A DNA stretch of 8,006 bases, from positions 1 through 8,006 of the forward strand of contig JAJONP010000116.1 of NCBI GenBank assembly GCA_021323555.1, read 5' to 3'. The notes beneath the pieces were generated by a model that had not been told where the DNA came from, did no database searches, and was given only the letters and a program-made list of their open reading frames with translations. This stretch comes from Gammaproteobacteria bacterium (lineage in GTDB: Bacteria > Pseudomonadota > Gammaproteobacteria > DSM-16500). Positions 1-6,508 of this stretch are shown piece after piece; within the stretch, counting starts at the first letter, position 1; each line of letters opens with the position of its first letter. The position numbers and the translations under genes were made by a program.

Positions 1-129
1 TAACTCAGCTCGCAATGACGGTGCGGGGACGCATGCCTCTTCAAAAATATAAGACTGATTTTTTATTTAGCTAAAACCTCAAATCCCAGTACGATTGCCC
101 TGCTTATCCACGCAACAATGTCGGGCATT

Positions 130-274
130 ACCCTCACCCTAGCCCTCTTAAAGTCATCCTTTTTCCTAGAGTATTTTTAGAATATTTTTCATGAAATGAG
201 AAGTAAGCACATTGCTTAAGATCGTCCCCTCTCCCGGAGCGTTTTTTGCGAGGGGAGAGGGCTAGGGTGAGGGT
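130..274. repeat. Inverted repeat, 19-bp perfect arms around a 107-bp spacer
   Basis: The left arm 130-148 reads ACCCTCACCCTAGCCCTCT and its exact reverse complement is at 256-274. The right copy is longer in context: it belongs to a GC-rich hairpin (227-261) followed by a doubled GGGTGA tail (266-277). The left arm looks like a partial copy in the opposite orientation. Motifs of the form CCCTCACCC-TAGCCCTCTCCC recur between genes in many gammaproteobacterial genomes as REP-like elements (general knowledge, not searched). The right arm can pair either with the distant left arm or with the adjacent 227-235 segment, so a transcript through it could fold two ways. No transposase gene is visible, so this is a non-autonomous or decayed element at most. 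Confidence 0.65.
227..261. repeat. REP-like GC-rich hairpin
   Basis: CCCTCTCCC at 227-235 pairs perfectly with GGGAGAGGG at 253-261 across a 17-nt loop that contains six Ts. It lies about 45 nt past the stop codon of the minus-strand beta-barrel gene, so it could slow 3' decay or transcription. Neither flank carries the T-run of an intrinsic terminator, so I do not call it one. The composition is clearly more GC-rich than the surrounding DNA, which fits a dispersed palindromic repeat. Confidence 0.5.
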
Positions 275-306
275 GAGGACTTACAAAATACAACTGATAA
301 TTATCA

Positions 307-915
307 TTAGTCAAACAAATAAGTTAAACCCAACGATAATAAATCTAAATTACCTGTTTTGCTTTTCCCAGCAACTCGGTTCCATTGTATATTAGCCGCC
401 ATATTAGGCATAAATGAATAATCTCCCCCGAGACCAAAATAAAAATTTGTAGAATTATAACGGCCTGTATTCAGTGTTGTACCATTTGCCGCGAGTACTG
501 TTTCATTCGTGACAGTTACATGAGATTTAGCGCGAGCTGCACCTAATTTAGCGAAAATTTCAGCGCCTGTGTCTTGTACAGGTACAATGGCTTTAGCAGC
601 CAGGTCATAAGATTGAACTTGATCTTTCCCAACCTTGACGCTATTAAGTGTAATGTTACCATTCCCATACGATGTATAACCTATTTCTGCCGCGAAATAA
701 GGTATAAATTTATAGCCGCCATTTACATTCCAACCAAGCCCTGTTGTATTGAGATGAGTGCCAGCGGCATAGGATACATCACTTATTTTTGAGCTACCTA
801 GGTTCCCTTCTAGATACCAACCCATTGGCAAAGAGACTTCAGCCAATGTAAGGGTTGAGAAACTGACTGTTGTTGCACTCACTAGGATAAAAGCCATTTT
901 TTTCATTGTACTCAC
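307..915 (-). CDS. Small outer-membrane beta-barrel protein (OmpA-like porin fold)
   Basis: Predicted exported outer-membrane protein of 202 residues from a GTG start, about 177 after processing. A basic start (MKKM), a hydrophobic stretch (about residues 8-24) and LTLA before Glu26 make a typical Sec signal peptide. The mature part alternates polar and hydrophobic residues with many Gly, Tyr, Phe and Asn, as in eight-stranded OmpA-type barrels (OMP_b-brl class). Patterns such as GLGWNVNGGYKF and FYFGLGGDYSF look like strand-turn-strand units. It ends in YLFD, with one acidic residue after the Phe that usually ends a BAM-recognised barrel. GTG at 915 sits 8 nt after AAAAAAGGA; an in-frame ATG at 906 would also give a good signal peptide, with a weaker ribosome site. 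It lies 20 nt behind the next barrel gene and is probably co-transcribed with it. No periplasmic peptidoglycan-binding domain is present. Ligand and role cannot be told from sequence. Confidence 0.8.
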   Translation of the reverse strand: MSTMKKMAFILVSATTVSFSTLTLAEVSLPMGWYLEGNLGSSKISDVSYAAGTHLNTTGLGWNVNGGYKFIPYFAAEIGYTSYGNGNITLNSVKVGKDQVQSYDLAAKAIVPVQDTGAEIFAKLGAARAKSHVTVTNETVLAANGTTLNTGRYNSTNFYFGLGGDYSFMPNMAANIQWNRVAGKSKTGNLDLLSLGLTYLFD

Positions 916-923
916 AAATCGTA

Positions 924-932
924 TCCTTTTTT
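924..932 (-). promoter_or_regulatory. Ribosome binding site favouring the GTG start at 915
   Basis: On the minus strand this reads AAAAAAGGA, with 8 nt to the GTG at 915 and 17 nt to the ATG at 906. The spacing supports GTG as the start, adding three residues ahead of MKKM. It lies in the 20-nt gap after the upstream barrel gene, so the second gene has its own ribosome entry site on a shared transcript. Confidence 0.5.
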
Positions 933-935
933 AAA

Positions 936-1508
936 TTATTCAAATTTATAAATAAGGCCCACTTTAAACGCATCGGATTTTGGCGACATGGTTATTACAG
1001 TGTTATTAAACCAGGACGCATACCGACTTTTACTGTACCAACTATACACGTATTCAGTACGTAGACTTAAGTCTGGCATCACATCTGTTTGAATACCTGC
1101 ACCCACCTGGCCGCCTGTTTTTGTTTCATCAAAAAAATTAAACCGTGATCTTACAACTCCTACACGGACATAGCCTACTGTATGGTCACTGAACATCGCG
1201 CCTGGCATGATGCTGATTCCATAGCTATAAGTCGTTCTTAAAACATTCCCTGGAGACTTAGATAGCAAAGCGCTAAAGGGAGTCGCTGTTATTTCCCCGC
1301 CCAGATAAAAACTCGCATTCATTGTCGCGCCAAATCCTGCAAAAAGATCAAGAGGCATACTACGAAAATTATTGCCTGAGGTTGATGTCATCGTGTTAAC
1401 ACCTAACGCCGCGCCTACATAAGGTGCTGCCCCTGCAAAAGCAATACTTGAACTCATTGCTAACACACCTGTTGCAATGATTATTTTTTTAAATTTGTTT
1501 TTAAACAT
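936..1508 (-). CDS. Small outer-membrane beta-barrel protein, first gene of a tandem pair
   Basis: Predicted outer-membrane barrel of 190 residues. The basic N-terminus (MFKNKFKK), hydrophobic segment (about 9-23) and AFA cleavage motif before Gly26 form a clear Sec signal peptide. The mature part has alternating amphipathic strands rich in Gly, Ser, Tyr and Phe, including PYVGAALGV, GYVRVGVV, GGQVGAGIQTDVMP and a final DAFKVGLIYKFE. This resembles the opacity-protein/OmpA-barrel type of small surface antigens in Legionella and Coxiella relatives. The C-terminus is Phe followed by Glu, like the Phe-Asp of its neighbour. ATG at 1508 has a strong AAGGAG 7 nt upstream and a plausible promoter further up. 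The two barrel genes may be diverged duplicates, but by eye their similarity is mostly fold-level pattern. Function beyond outer-membrane location is unknown. Confidence 0.78.
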   Translation of the reverse strand: MFKNKFKKIIIATGVLAMSSSIAFAGAAPYVGAALGVNTMTSTSGNNFRSMPLDLFAGFGATMNASFYLGGEITATPFSALLSKSPGNVLRTTYSYGISIMPGAMFSDHTVGYVRVGVVRSRFNFFDETKTGGQVGAGIQTDVMPDLSLRTEYVYSWYSKSRYASWFNNTVITMSPKSDAFKVGLIYKFE

Positions 1509-1515
1509 AGCGCCA

Positions 1516-1521
1516 CTCCTT
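1516..1521 (-). promoter_or_regulatory. Strong ribosome binding site for the first beta-barrel gene
   Basis: Minus strand AAGGAG, 7 nt before the ATG at 1508. It is nearly ideal and much stronger than the sites of queA or secF, which suits an abundant surface protein. Confidence 0.6.
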
Positions 1522-1556
1522 ATGTAGGATTCTTGTATTTTGGTTTAGAAGTAGGG

Positions 1557-1585
1557 ATCATATAGTCTTATAAAATAAAATTCAA
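1557..1585 (-). promoter_or_regulatory. Putative sigma-70 promoter for the beta-barrel gene pair
   Basis: On the minus strand TTGAAT (1580-1585, four of six matches to the -35 consensus) is followed after exactly 17 nt by TATGAT (1557-1562, five of six matches to the -10). The predicted start is near 1550, giving a 5' leader of about 40 nt that ends in the strong ribosome site. The element sits in the 97-bp region shared with the divergent queA gene, whose own promoter must overlap or interleave with it. For queA only weaker candidates are seen, such as TATAAA at 1569-1574. Sequence match only. Confidence 0.5.
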
Positions 1586-1605
1586 TACTGAGTCTGATAA
1601 CTTTC

Positions 1606-2625
1606 ATGCATTTAAAAGATTTTCATTATGATTTACCTGATGAATTAATTGCGCGCTTTCCATTAGCACAACGCAGTGCAAGCCGATTACTGTGTTTAAA
1701 TCGCAAAACAGGTATTATTACTCATCAAAAATTTATAGATTTAATCAATTTATTAGAAGCGGGAGATTTATTAGTTTGTAATAATAGTCGTGTCATTCCC
1801 GCACGTTTAATCGGACAAAAAGCCAGTGGTGGACGGGTCGAGATCCTCGTTGAGCGTATTTTAGATGAAAATCGTATCCTTGCGCAGGTAAAGGCAAGTA
1901 AAACGCCTAGGCCAGGGAGTTTTTTAGTGTTCCCACCCGAAGTTCGTTTTGAAGTCTTACAGCGTCATGAAGATTTATTTGAGCTGCGGTGCGAAGATAA
2001 AAGACCTGTATTGGAAGTGATTGAGACGATTGGCCAAATTCCCATACCGCCTTATTTTGCGCGCCTGCCTGATGCAAATGATAAGGAACGCTATCAAACT
2101 ATTTATGCAGAATCCAAAGGTTCTGTCGCGGCACCCACAGCCGGTTTACATTTTGATGCGGATTTATTAGCACGTTTACGCCAAAAAAATATTGAAATAG
2201 ATTTTGTGACGCTGCATGTAGGTGCAGGCACTTTCGCTTCAGTACGTGCGGAGGATATTACACACCATCGTATGCACGCAGAATATATTGAAGTATCTGT
2301 GGCACTTTGTGAAAAGATCAAAGCGACAAAAGCGCGTGGTAGACGCGTCATCGCAGTGGGTACTACGACTGCACGTAGCTTGGAAACAGCTTGTCGTTCA
2401 GGTCATCTACAAGCTTTTTCAGGTGATACGGATATTTTTATTTATCCAGGCTATTCATTTCAGTGCATTGATGCACTCATTACTAACTTTCATTTGCCTT
2501 GCTCCACATTATTGATGCTAGTTTGTGCGTATGGGGGGCATGAAGCAGTGTTAGAGGCCTATAAAATAGCGGTACAAGAACGCTATCGTTTTTTTAGTTA
2601 TGGGGATGCGATGTTTATTAGCTAG
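1606..2625 (+). CDS. queA: S-adenosylmethionine:tRNA ribosyltransferase-isomerase (QueA)
   Basis: QueA transfers and isomerises the ribosyl group of S-adenosylmethionine onto preQ1 at position 34 of Asp, Asn, His and Tyr tRNAs, giving epoxyqueuosine; it is cytoplasmic. The 339 residues match the family over their full length (E. coli about 356; this one simply stops after the conserved YGDAMFI end). Visible signatures are FPLAQRSASRLL near the N-terminus, NNSRVIPARL (about 59-68), VAAPTAGLHF (174-183), TLHVGAGTF, MHAEY, AVGTTTARSLE, TNFHLPCSTLLMLV and the C-terminal RYRFFSYGDAMFI. The N-terminus lines up with other QueA proteins, so the ATG is right although no good ribosome site precedes it. 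It heads the plus-strand block and is separated from yajC by 67 nt. In E. coli tgt, which makes QueA's substrate, lies in that position; here it is missing. Confidence 0.97.
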   Translation: MHLKDFHYDLPDELIARFPLAQRSASRLLCLNRKTGIITHQKFIDLINLLEAGDLLVCNNSRVIPARLIGQKASGGRVEILVERILDENRILAQVKASKTPRPGSFLVFPPEVRFEVLQRHEDLFELRCEDKRPVLEVIETIGQIPIPPYFARLPDANDKERYQTIYAESKGSVAAPTAGLHFDADLLARLRQKNIEIDFVTLHVGAGTFASVRAEDITHHRMHAEYIEVSVALCEKIKATKARGRRVIAVGTTTARSLETACRSGHLQAFSGDTDIFIYPGYSFQCIDALITNFHLPCSTLLMLVCAYGGHEAVLEAYKIAVQERYRFFSYGDAMFIS

Positions 2626-2692
2626 ATACAATTTGCGTCACTCTTTCAAAAAAGGTAAATTAGAGAACTTTATTAAATAAAGGGATAAAGCC

Positions 2693-3055
2693 ATGAATTT
2701 CTTTAATAGTATAATCAACTTATTAGTAACTCCTGCCTATGCAGATGCTACGATAGCCCCTGCCCCTGCTAATGGAGGTGGTATTTCACTCTTGGTCATG
2801 ACAGGGGTTTTTATTTTCTTTATGTATTTTGTGATTTGGCGCCCTCAAAGCAAGCGTGCGAAGGAACAACGTAACTTGATTAGCTCACTTGCAAAAGGAG
2901 ATGAGGTCATCACAGTCGCGGGTATTGTTGGAAAAATCGCTAAGATCAGTGATCAATATATTGTACTGGCTGTCACAGACACGGTAGAAATTACCCTACA
3001 AAAAAATTCGATTGCCAATGTTTTACCTAAAGGCACACTGAAATCAATTAATTAG
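2693..3055 (+). CDS. yajC: Sec translocon accessory subunit YajC
   Basis: YajC is a small inner-membrane protein that joins SecD and SecF in the complex that assists SecYEG. The 120 residues (E. coli 110) show the family plan: a short N-terminal stretch ending in an Ala/Pro-rich segment (about 15-27), one membrane span (about 31-49), RPQSKRAKE right after it (50-58), then a small soluble domain with LAKGDEVITVAGIVGKI and a conserved VLPKGT near the end. The N-terminal LLVTPAYADA looks like a signal-peptide cleavage site, but by family analogy it is more likely kept. AAGGG about 8 nt before ATG supports the start. It lies 7 nt before secD. Its own requirement is mild in E. coli, so gene order and sequence identify it more than phenotype would. 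Confidence 0.95.
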   Translation: MNFFNSIINLLVTPAYADATIAPAPANGGGISLLVMTGVFIFFMYFVIWRPQSKRAKEQRNLISSLAKGDEVITVAGIVGKIAKISDQYIVLAVTDTVEITLQKNSIANVLPKGTLKSIN

Positions 3056-3062
3056 GACTCCT

Positions 3063-4916
3063 ATGGTTTTAAATCGTTATCCTCTTTGGAAAAATTTCCT
3101 TGTTCTAGGCGTAATTATTATTGCATTCTTTTATGCTGCCCCGAATTTATATGGCGATGACCCTGCCGTACAAATCTCGGGAGCAAATGCCGCTATACCA
3201 TTGGATGCCAAAGTCCAGACTACTGTTGAACAGGCATTACAAAGCACGCAATTGAAATTCAAAAAGACAGAATTGCAAAATCATCGTTTGTTAGTACGCT
3301 TTTCATCGACTGATATTCAACTCAGAGCACGAGATGTCATACAAGCAGCACTCGGTAATGATTATCTTGTCGCGCTTAATCTCGCGCCTAAAACACCTGC
3401 ATGGCTCAAAGCAATAGGCGCAATGCCTATGAAATATGGGCTAGATTTACGTGGCGGTATTCATTTATTAATGCAAGTAGAGACAGACTCTGTCTTAAAG
3501 CAACAAATGGAAGGTGTTTCCAGTACAATATCTCAGCTATTGCGTACTGAACGCATACGGTATGCAGCTATCACACAGCAAAATGGAAATACGATAGCCA
3601 TAAATTTCCGTACGATAGAAACCTTAAGTGATGCAGAGAGTCTATTACGTCAGCATTTTCCTGATTTTAGCTGGACAAAAAATAATTTAACCCTTCAAGG
3701 TATTTTTTCGCCTGCTTTATTACAACAAGCACAGCAAGATATTTTAGACAAAACAGCTGCGACTTTGCGTAACCGTGTCAATGAGTTAGGTGTCTCGGAA
3801 GCTATTGTGACGCAACAAGGTGCAACGCGTATCGCTGTCGACTTACCAGGCATTCTCGATACAGCAGAAGCTAAAAATATTTTAGGTAAAACAGCCACTT
3901 TAGAATTTCATTTAGTGGATACGGAAAACGATGCGCGGACTATCACAGGCCATACTGTACCTTCAGGCACTCAATTATATTTATTTAATGGACAGCCTGT
4001 CTTATTAAAAAATCAAATCATTTTGCATGGTTCATCCATTATCAGCGCACGTTCGGGGATGGGTGACGATGGACGCTCTTCTGTCGATGTACGGTTGGGT
4101 GGTAGCGAGGAAAGCTTTTTTATTCATGCCACCGCAGAAAATATTGGAAAGCCTATGGCAATCTTATATGTGGATATTAAACCCGAAATTCAAATTATCC
4201 ATGGGCAGAAAATAATTCGTTATATTACTGAGCGTCGCTTGATTAGTGTGGCAACCATTCAATCTGCCTTAGGTAATTCTTTTCAAATTACGGGATTATC
4301 GAGTCAAGAAGAAGCACGAACACTTGCCTTACTCTTGCGCGCAGGCGCATTGCGCGCGCCTGTCGCTGTCATTGAAGAGCGAGAGATGGGGCCAAGCCTG
4401 GGCGAACAAAATATTCATAAAGGCGTGATGTCTGTTGCAGTCGGTTTCTTACTGATCGTTTTATTTATGGCATTGTATTATCGTGGGATGGGATTAATAG
4501 CGGATTTAGCCTTAGGCGTTAATCTTCTATTAATTGTCGCGATCTTATCACTCTTAGGTGCCACGCTGACGTTACCTGGTATTGCAGGTATCGTCCTCAC
4601 TGTTGCAATGGCAGCAGATGCAAATGTGCTTATTTTTGAGCGTATTCGTGAGGAATTGCGGAATGGCGCAGGTATCCAGGCAAGTATTTACGCAGGCTAT
4701 GAAAAAGCATTAGTTACAATTGTTGATGCAAATATCACAACGTTAATTGTGGCCATCGTCTTATTTAGTTTAGGTTCCAGTGTCGTTAAAAGTTTTGCAG
4801 TGACAGTGACTATTGGATTATTAACCTCCATGTTCACTGCTATCACAGGGACGCGCGCACTGGTAAATTTGATCTATGGTGGAAAACCTGTCAAACATAT
4901 TTCAATAGGGTTATAA
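3063..4916 (+). CDS. secD: Protein translocase subunit SecD
   Basis: SecD is an RND-type inner-membrane protein that, with SecF, uses the proton gradient to pull exported proteins out of SecYEG on the periplasmic side. The 617 residues are near the E. coli length of 615. Order: membrane span 1 (about 10-27); a large periplasmic P1 region with GLDLRGG (126-132) and TLRNRVNELGVSEAIV; GPSLGEQNIHKG (443 onward) leading into the second span; then the remaining spans. Asp519 lies in AMAADANVLIFERIREE and falls at the same number as E. coli Asp519, a residue needed for proton-driven function. The start at ATG 3063 has AGGA overlapping the yajC stop codon with 5-nt spacing, so translation is probably coupled. 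No damage is seen; this copy should be functional. Confidence 0.97.
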   Translation: MVLNRYPLWKNFLVLGVIIIAFFYAAPNLYGDDPAVQISGANAAIPLDAKVQTTVEQALQSTQLKFKKTELQNHRLLVRFSSTDIQLRARDVIQAALGNDYLVALNLAPKTPAWLKAIGAMPMKYGLDLRGGIHLLMQVETDSVLKQQMEGVSSTISQLLRTERIRYAAITQQNGNTIAINFRTIETLSDAESLLRQHFPDFSWTKNNLTLQGIFSPALLQQAQQDILDKTAATLRNRVNELGVSEAIVTQQGATRIAVDLPGILDTAEAKNILGKTATLEFHLVDTENDARTITGHTVPSGTQLYLFNGQPVLLKNQIILHGSSIISARSGMGDDGRSSVDVRLGGSEESFFIHATAENIGKPMAILYVDIKPEIQIIHGQKIIRYITERRLISVATIQSALGNSFQITGLSSQEEARTLALLLRAGALRAPVAVIEEREMGPSLGEQNIHKGVMSVAVGFLLIVLFMALYYRGMGLIADLALGVNLLLIVAILSLLGATLTLPGIAGIVLTVAMAADANVLIFERIREELRNGAGIQASIYAGYEKALVTIVDANITTLIVAIVLFSLGSSVVKSFAVTVTIGLLTSMFTAITGTRALVNLIYGGKPVKHISIGL

Positions 4917-4922
4917 AATACT

Positions 4923-5870
4923 ATGGAATTCTTTAAACATAATACACAAATTAATTTTATGGCACAGCGTAAAGGTGCTGCTATCTTATCTCTTATTTTA
5001 TTTTTTTTATCATTGCTCTCACTGTTTATGAATCACTTACATTTAGGTTTAGATTTTACAGGGGGTACGCAAGCTCAACTCAGCTTTACTCAACCTGCGG
5101 ATCTCAACCAAATTCGTGATCGTTTGCAAAACGCAGGCTTCACAGAAGCCATCGTCAATAGTTATGGGACTTCTAAAGATGTCTTAGTGAGTTTAGTCCC
5201 TAAAAAAATGGCTGAGAATAATAAAGCGGATACAGAAACGAATAAAAAAGATGAAATCGTGCGACAGATATCATCTGCATTACCCGATGCGAAAATACAG
5301 CAAGTCGATTATGTAGGTCCGCAAGTAGGTCAGGAATTAGCAACCAAAGGCGCACTGGCTGTTGTCATTGCCTTGCTCGGTACAATGATCTATATTGCAT
5401 TGCGTTTTGAATGGCGCTTTGCCATCAGCTCAACAGTTGCATTAATTCATGATCCTGTTTTAATTCTCGGTATTTTTTCTTTTTTTCATTTGGAATTTAA
5501 TTTAATTGCACTCGCGGCTTTATTAACAGTGATTGGTTATTCGCTGAATGACACTATCGTGATTTTTGACCGCATACGCGAAAATTTTCGTAAAATGCGT
5601 AAAGCAACTTCCATTGAAGTCATTAATCAATCCATCAATCAAACACTCTCACGCACGATTATGACGTCTGCGCTGGCACTCCTGGTCGTCCTGGCATTAT
5701 TTTTTCTAGGCGGCAGCATGTTGCATGGGTTTGCTTTAGCCATGATTATTGGCATTGTTGTGGGTACATATTCCTCTATCTATGTGGCGGGTTCATTATC
5801 GTTATTCTTAAAAATCACACGCCAACATTTACTGCCTGTGACAAAAGAGATTTTGGATAGCCGGCCGTAA
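4923..5870 (+). CDS. secF: Protein translocase subunit SecF
   Basis: SecF is the partner of SecD in the inner membrane, with six predicted spans and one periplasmic domain. The 315 residues compare with 323 in E. coli. Visible are span 1 (about 18-38), GLDFTGG (42-48), a periplasmic domain with a Lys/Asn/Glu-rich stretch around 95-112, VDYVGPQVGQEL, and the membrane block with SLNDTIVIFDRIRENFRK. Asp210 and Arg244 sit where E. coli has Asp213 and Arg247, the proton-path residues; the constant offset of three supports the alignment. The ATG lies 6 nt after the secD stop and has only a distant AGGG (12-nt gap), so coupling to secD translation is likely. The next gene starts 20 nt after its stop, with no room for a terminator. 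Confidence 0.97.
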   Translation: MEFFKHNTQINFMAQRKGAAILSLILFFLSLLSLFMNHLHLGLDFTGGTQAQLSFTQPADLNQIRDRLQNAGFTEAIVNSYGTSKDVLVSLVPKKMAENNKADTETNKKDEIVRQISSALPDAKIQQVDYVGPQVGQELATKGALAVVIALLGTMIYIALRFEWRFAISSTVALIHDPVLILGIFSFFHLEFNLIALAALLTVIGYSLNDTIVIFDRIRENFRKMRKATSIEVINQSINQTLSRTIMTSALALLVVLALFFLGGSMLHGFALAMIIGIVVGTYSSIYVAGSLSLFLKITRQHLLPVTKEILDSRP

Positions 5871-5877
5871 ATTTTTC

Positions 5878-5883
5878 AGGAGG
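5878..5883 (+). promoter_or_regulatory. Perfect Shine-Dalgarno for the AAA-ATPase-like gene
   Basis: AGGAGG ends 7 nt before the ATG at 5891. It fixes that start over the out-of-frame ATG at 5886. It shows the gene has its own strong ribosome entry site on what is probably a read-through transcript from secF. Confidence 0.7.
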
Positions 5884-5890
5884 CAATGGT

Positions 5891-6508
5891 ATGGGTTTAA
5901 TTGTTGGATTAGATAATTTTGGCGAAGCTATTCGGCAAAAGTTAGGTTTTGTGGATAAGAGTTTATTCATTAAAGAAATTTTTGATAACAAAGAAGTAAC
6001 GGCTTCCGTTATTATCCGCCCCCGCCGTTTTGGTAAAACATTTAATTTATCTATGCTGCATCATTTTTTGAGCCCAGAAGTCTATGGGCTTAAAACACAA
6101 GGCATTTTTGATGATTTAAAAATAGGCCAGGCAGGGGACAGTTATATGGAACATCAGGGAAAATACCCGGTGATTGCCATGACGTTTAAAAGCATCAAGC
6201 ATGCCCGTTATGAAGATGCGTATGCGAGCTTAGCCAATGTGATCCGTTCTGTTTATTCAGAGCACCGTTATTTATTATCAGACAGCGTGTTAAGCGATGA
6301 TGAAAAAAGAGTTTTTGAAGATATTTTATGGAAACGCGCCAGTACAAGCGATCTGACAGCTTCATTATTAAAGTTAAGCAATTATCTGTACCGTTATCAC
6401 AAAGTGAAACCTTGGGTGTTAATTGATGAATATGACACGCCTATTCAAGCGGGCTATTTAAAAAATTATTATTCAGACACATGCGCAGTTTGTTTGGTGA
6501 TACCTTAA
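5891..6508 (+). CDS. N-terminal fragment: AAA-ATPase-like domain with Walker A and B
   Basis: An N-terminal module ending in VDKSLFIKEIFDN (to about residue 34) leads into RPRRFGKTFNLSML (from 43), the family form of Walker A with Lys49 and Thr50 as the nucleotide-binding pair. Walker B is VLIDEYDTPI, with Asp179 and Glu180. True family sequence ends around residue 196 (YYSDT); the last 10 residues, CAVCLVIP among them, are out-of-frame read-through to a TAA at 6508. If translated, this would be a 205-residue ATPase half without the sensor region or the nuclease domain. The start is well supported by AGGAGG. Stability and activity of such a fragment are doubtful. Confidence 0.6.
   Translation: MGLIVGLDNFGEAIRQKLGFVDKSLFIKEIFDNKEVTASVIIRPRRFGKTFNLSMLHHFLSPEVYGLKTQGIFDDLKIGQAGDSYMEHQGKYPVIAMTFKSIKHARYEDAYASLANVIRSVYSEHRYLLSDSVLSDDEKRVFEDILWKRASTSDLTASLLKLSNYLYRYHKVKPWVLIDEYDTPIQAGYLKNYYSDTCAVCLVIP

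Larger units (their letters stand above)
1..306. other. Intergenic region with dispersed-repeat-like DNA, no convincing gene
   Basis: No open frame of credible length or composition is visible on either strand. The first 20 bases, read on the minus strand, contain GTCATTGCGAGC, a word I recognise as common in dispersed palindromic repeats of several bacteria; that link is from memory and was not searched. Positions 130-274 hold a long inverted repeat and 227-261 a GC-rich hairpin, listed separately. A small hairpin (TAAGCA 204-209, TGCTTA 213-218, 3-nt loop) has no T-run on either side. This stretch lies downstream of the minus-strand beta-barrel genes, so their transcript would run into it. 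A perfect palindrome TGATAATTATCA at 295-306 abuts the stop codon of the neighbouring gene. Best read as repeat-bearing spacer. Confidence 0.6.

Noticed and set aside
63..128. Minus-strand ORF of 21 residues (MPDIVAWISRAI... ending FEVLAK)
   Set aside because: Too short, no ribosome site, and it starts beside the repeat arm. It could be the tail of a decayed gene, but nothing identifies it.
295..310. Palindrome TGATAATTATCA resembling part of a Fur box
   Set aside because: It overlaps the stop codon at the 3' end of a gene and has no promoter beside it. In AT-rich DNA such matches arise by chance.
574..792. Plus-strand 72-residue ORF antisense to the barrel gene
   Set aside because: It lies wholly inside a well-supported minus-strand gene and has no family features or ribosome site.
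2103..2515. ORFs of 82 (minus) and 97 (plus) residues inside queA
   Set aside because: They are other-frame shadows of a highly conserved gene.
2633..2661. Possible promoter TTGCGT-17-TAAATT ahead of yajC
   Set aside because: Three of six and four of six matches are no better than expected in AT-rich spacer. Read-through from queA suffices.
3695..4215. ORFs of 67 (minus) and 62 (plus) residues inside secD
   Set aside because: Other-frame shadows; the SecD frame is conserved throughout.
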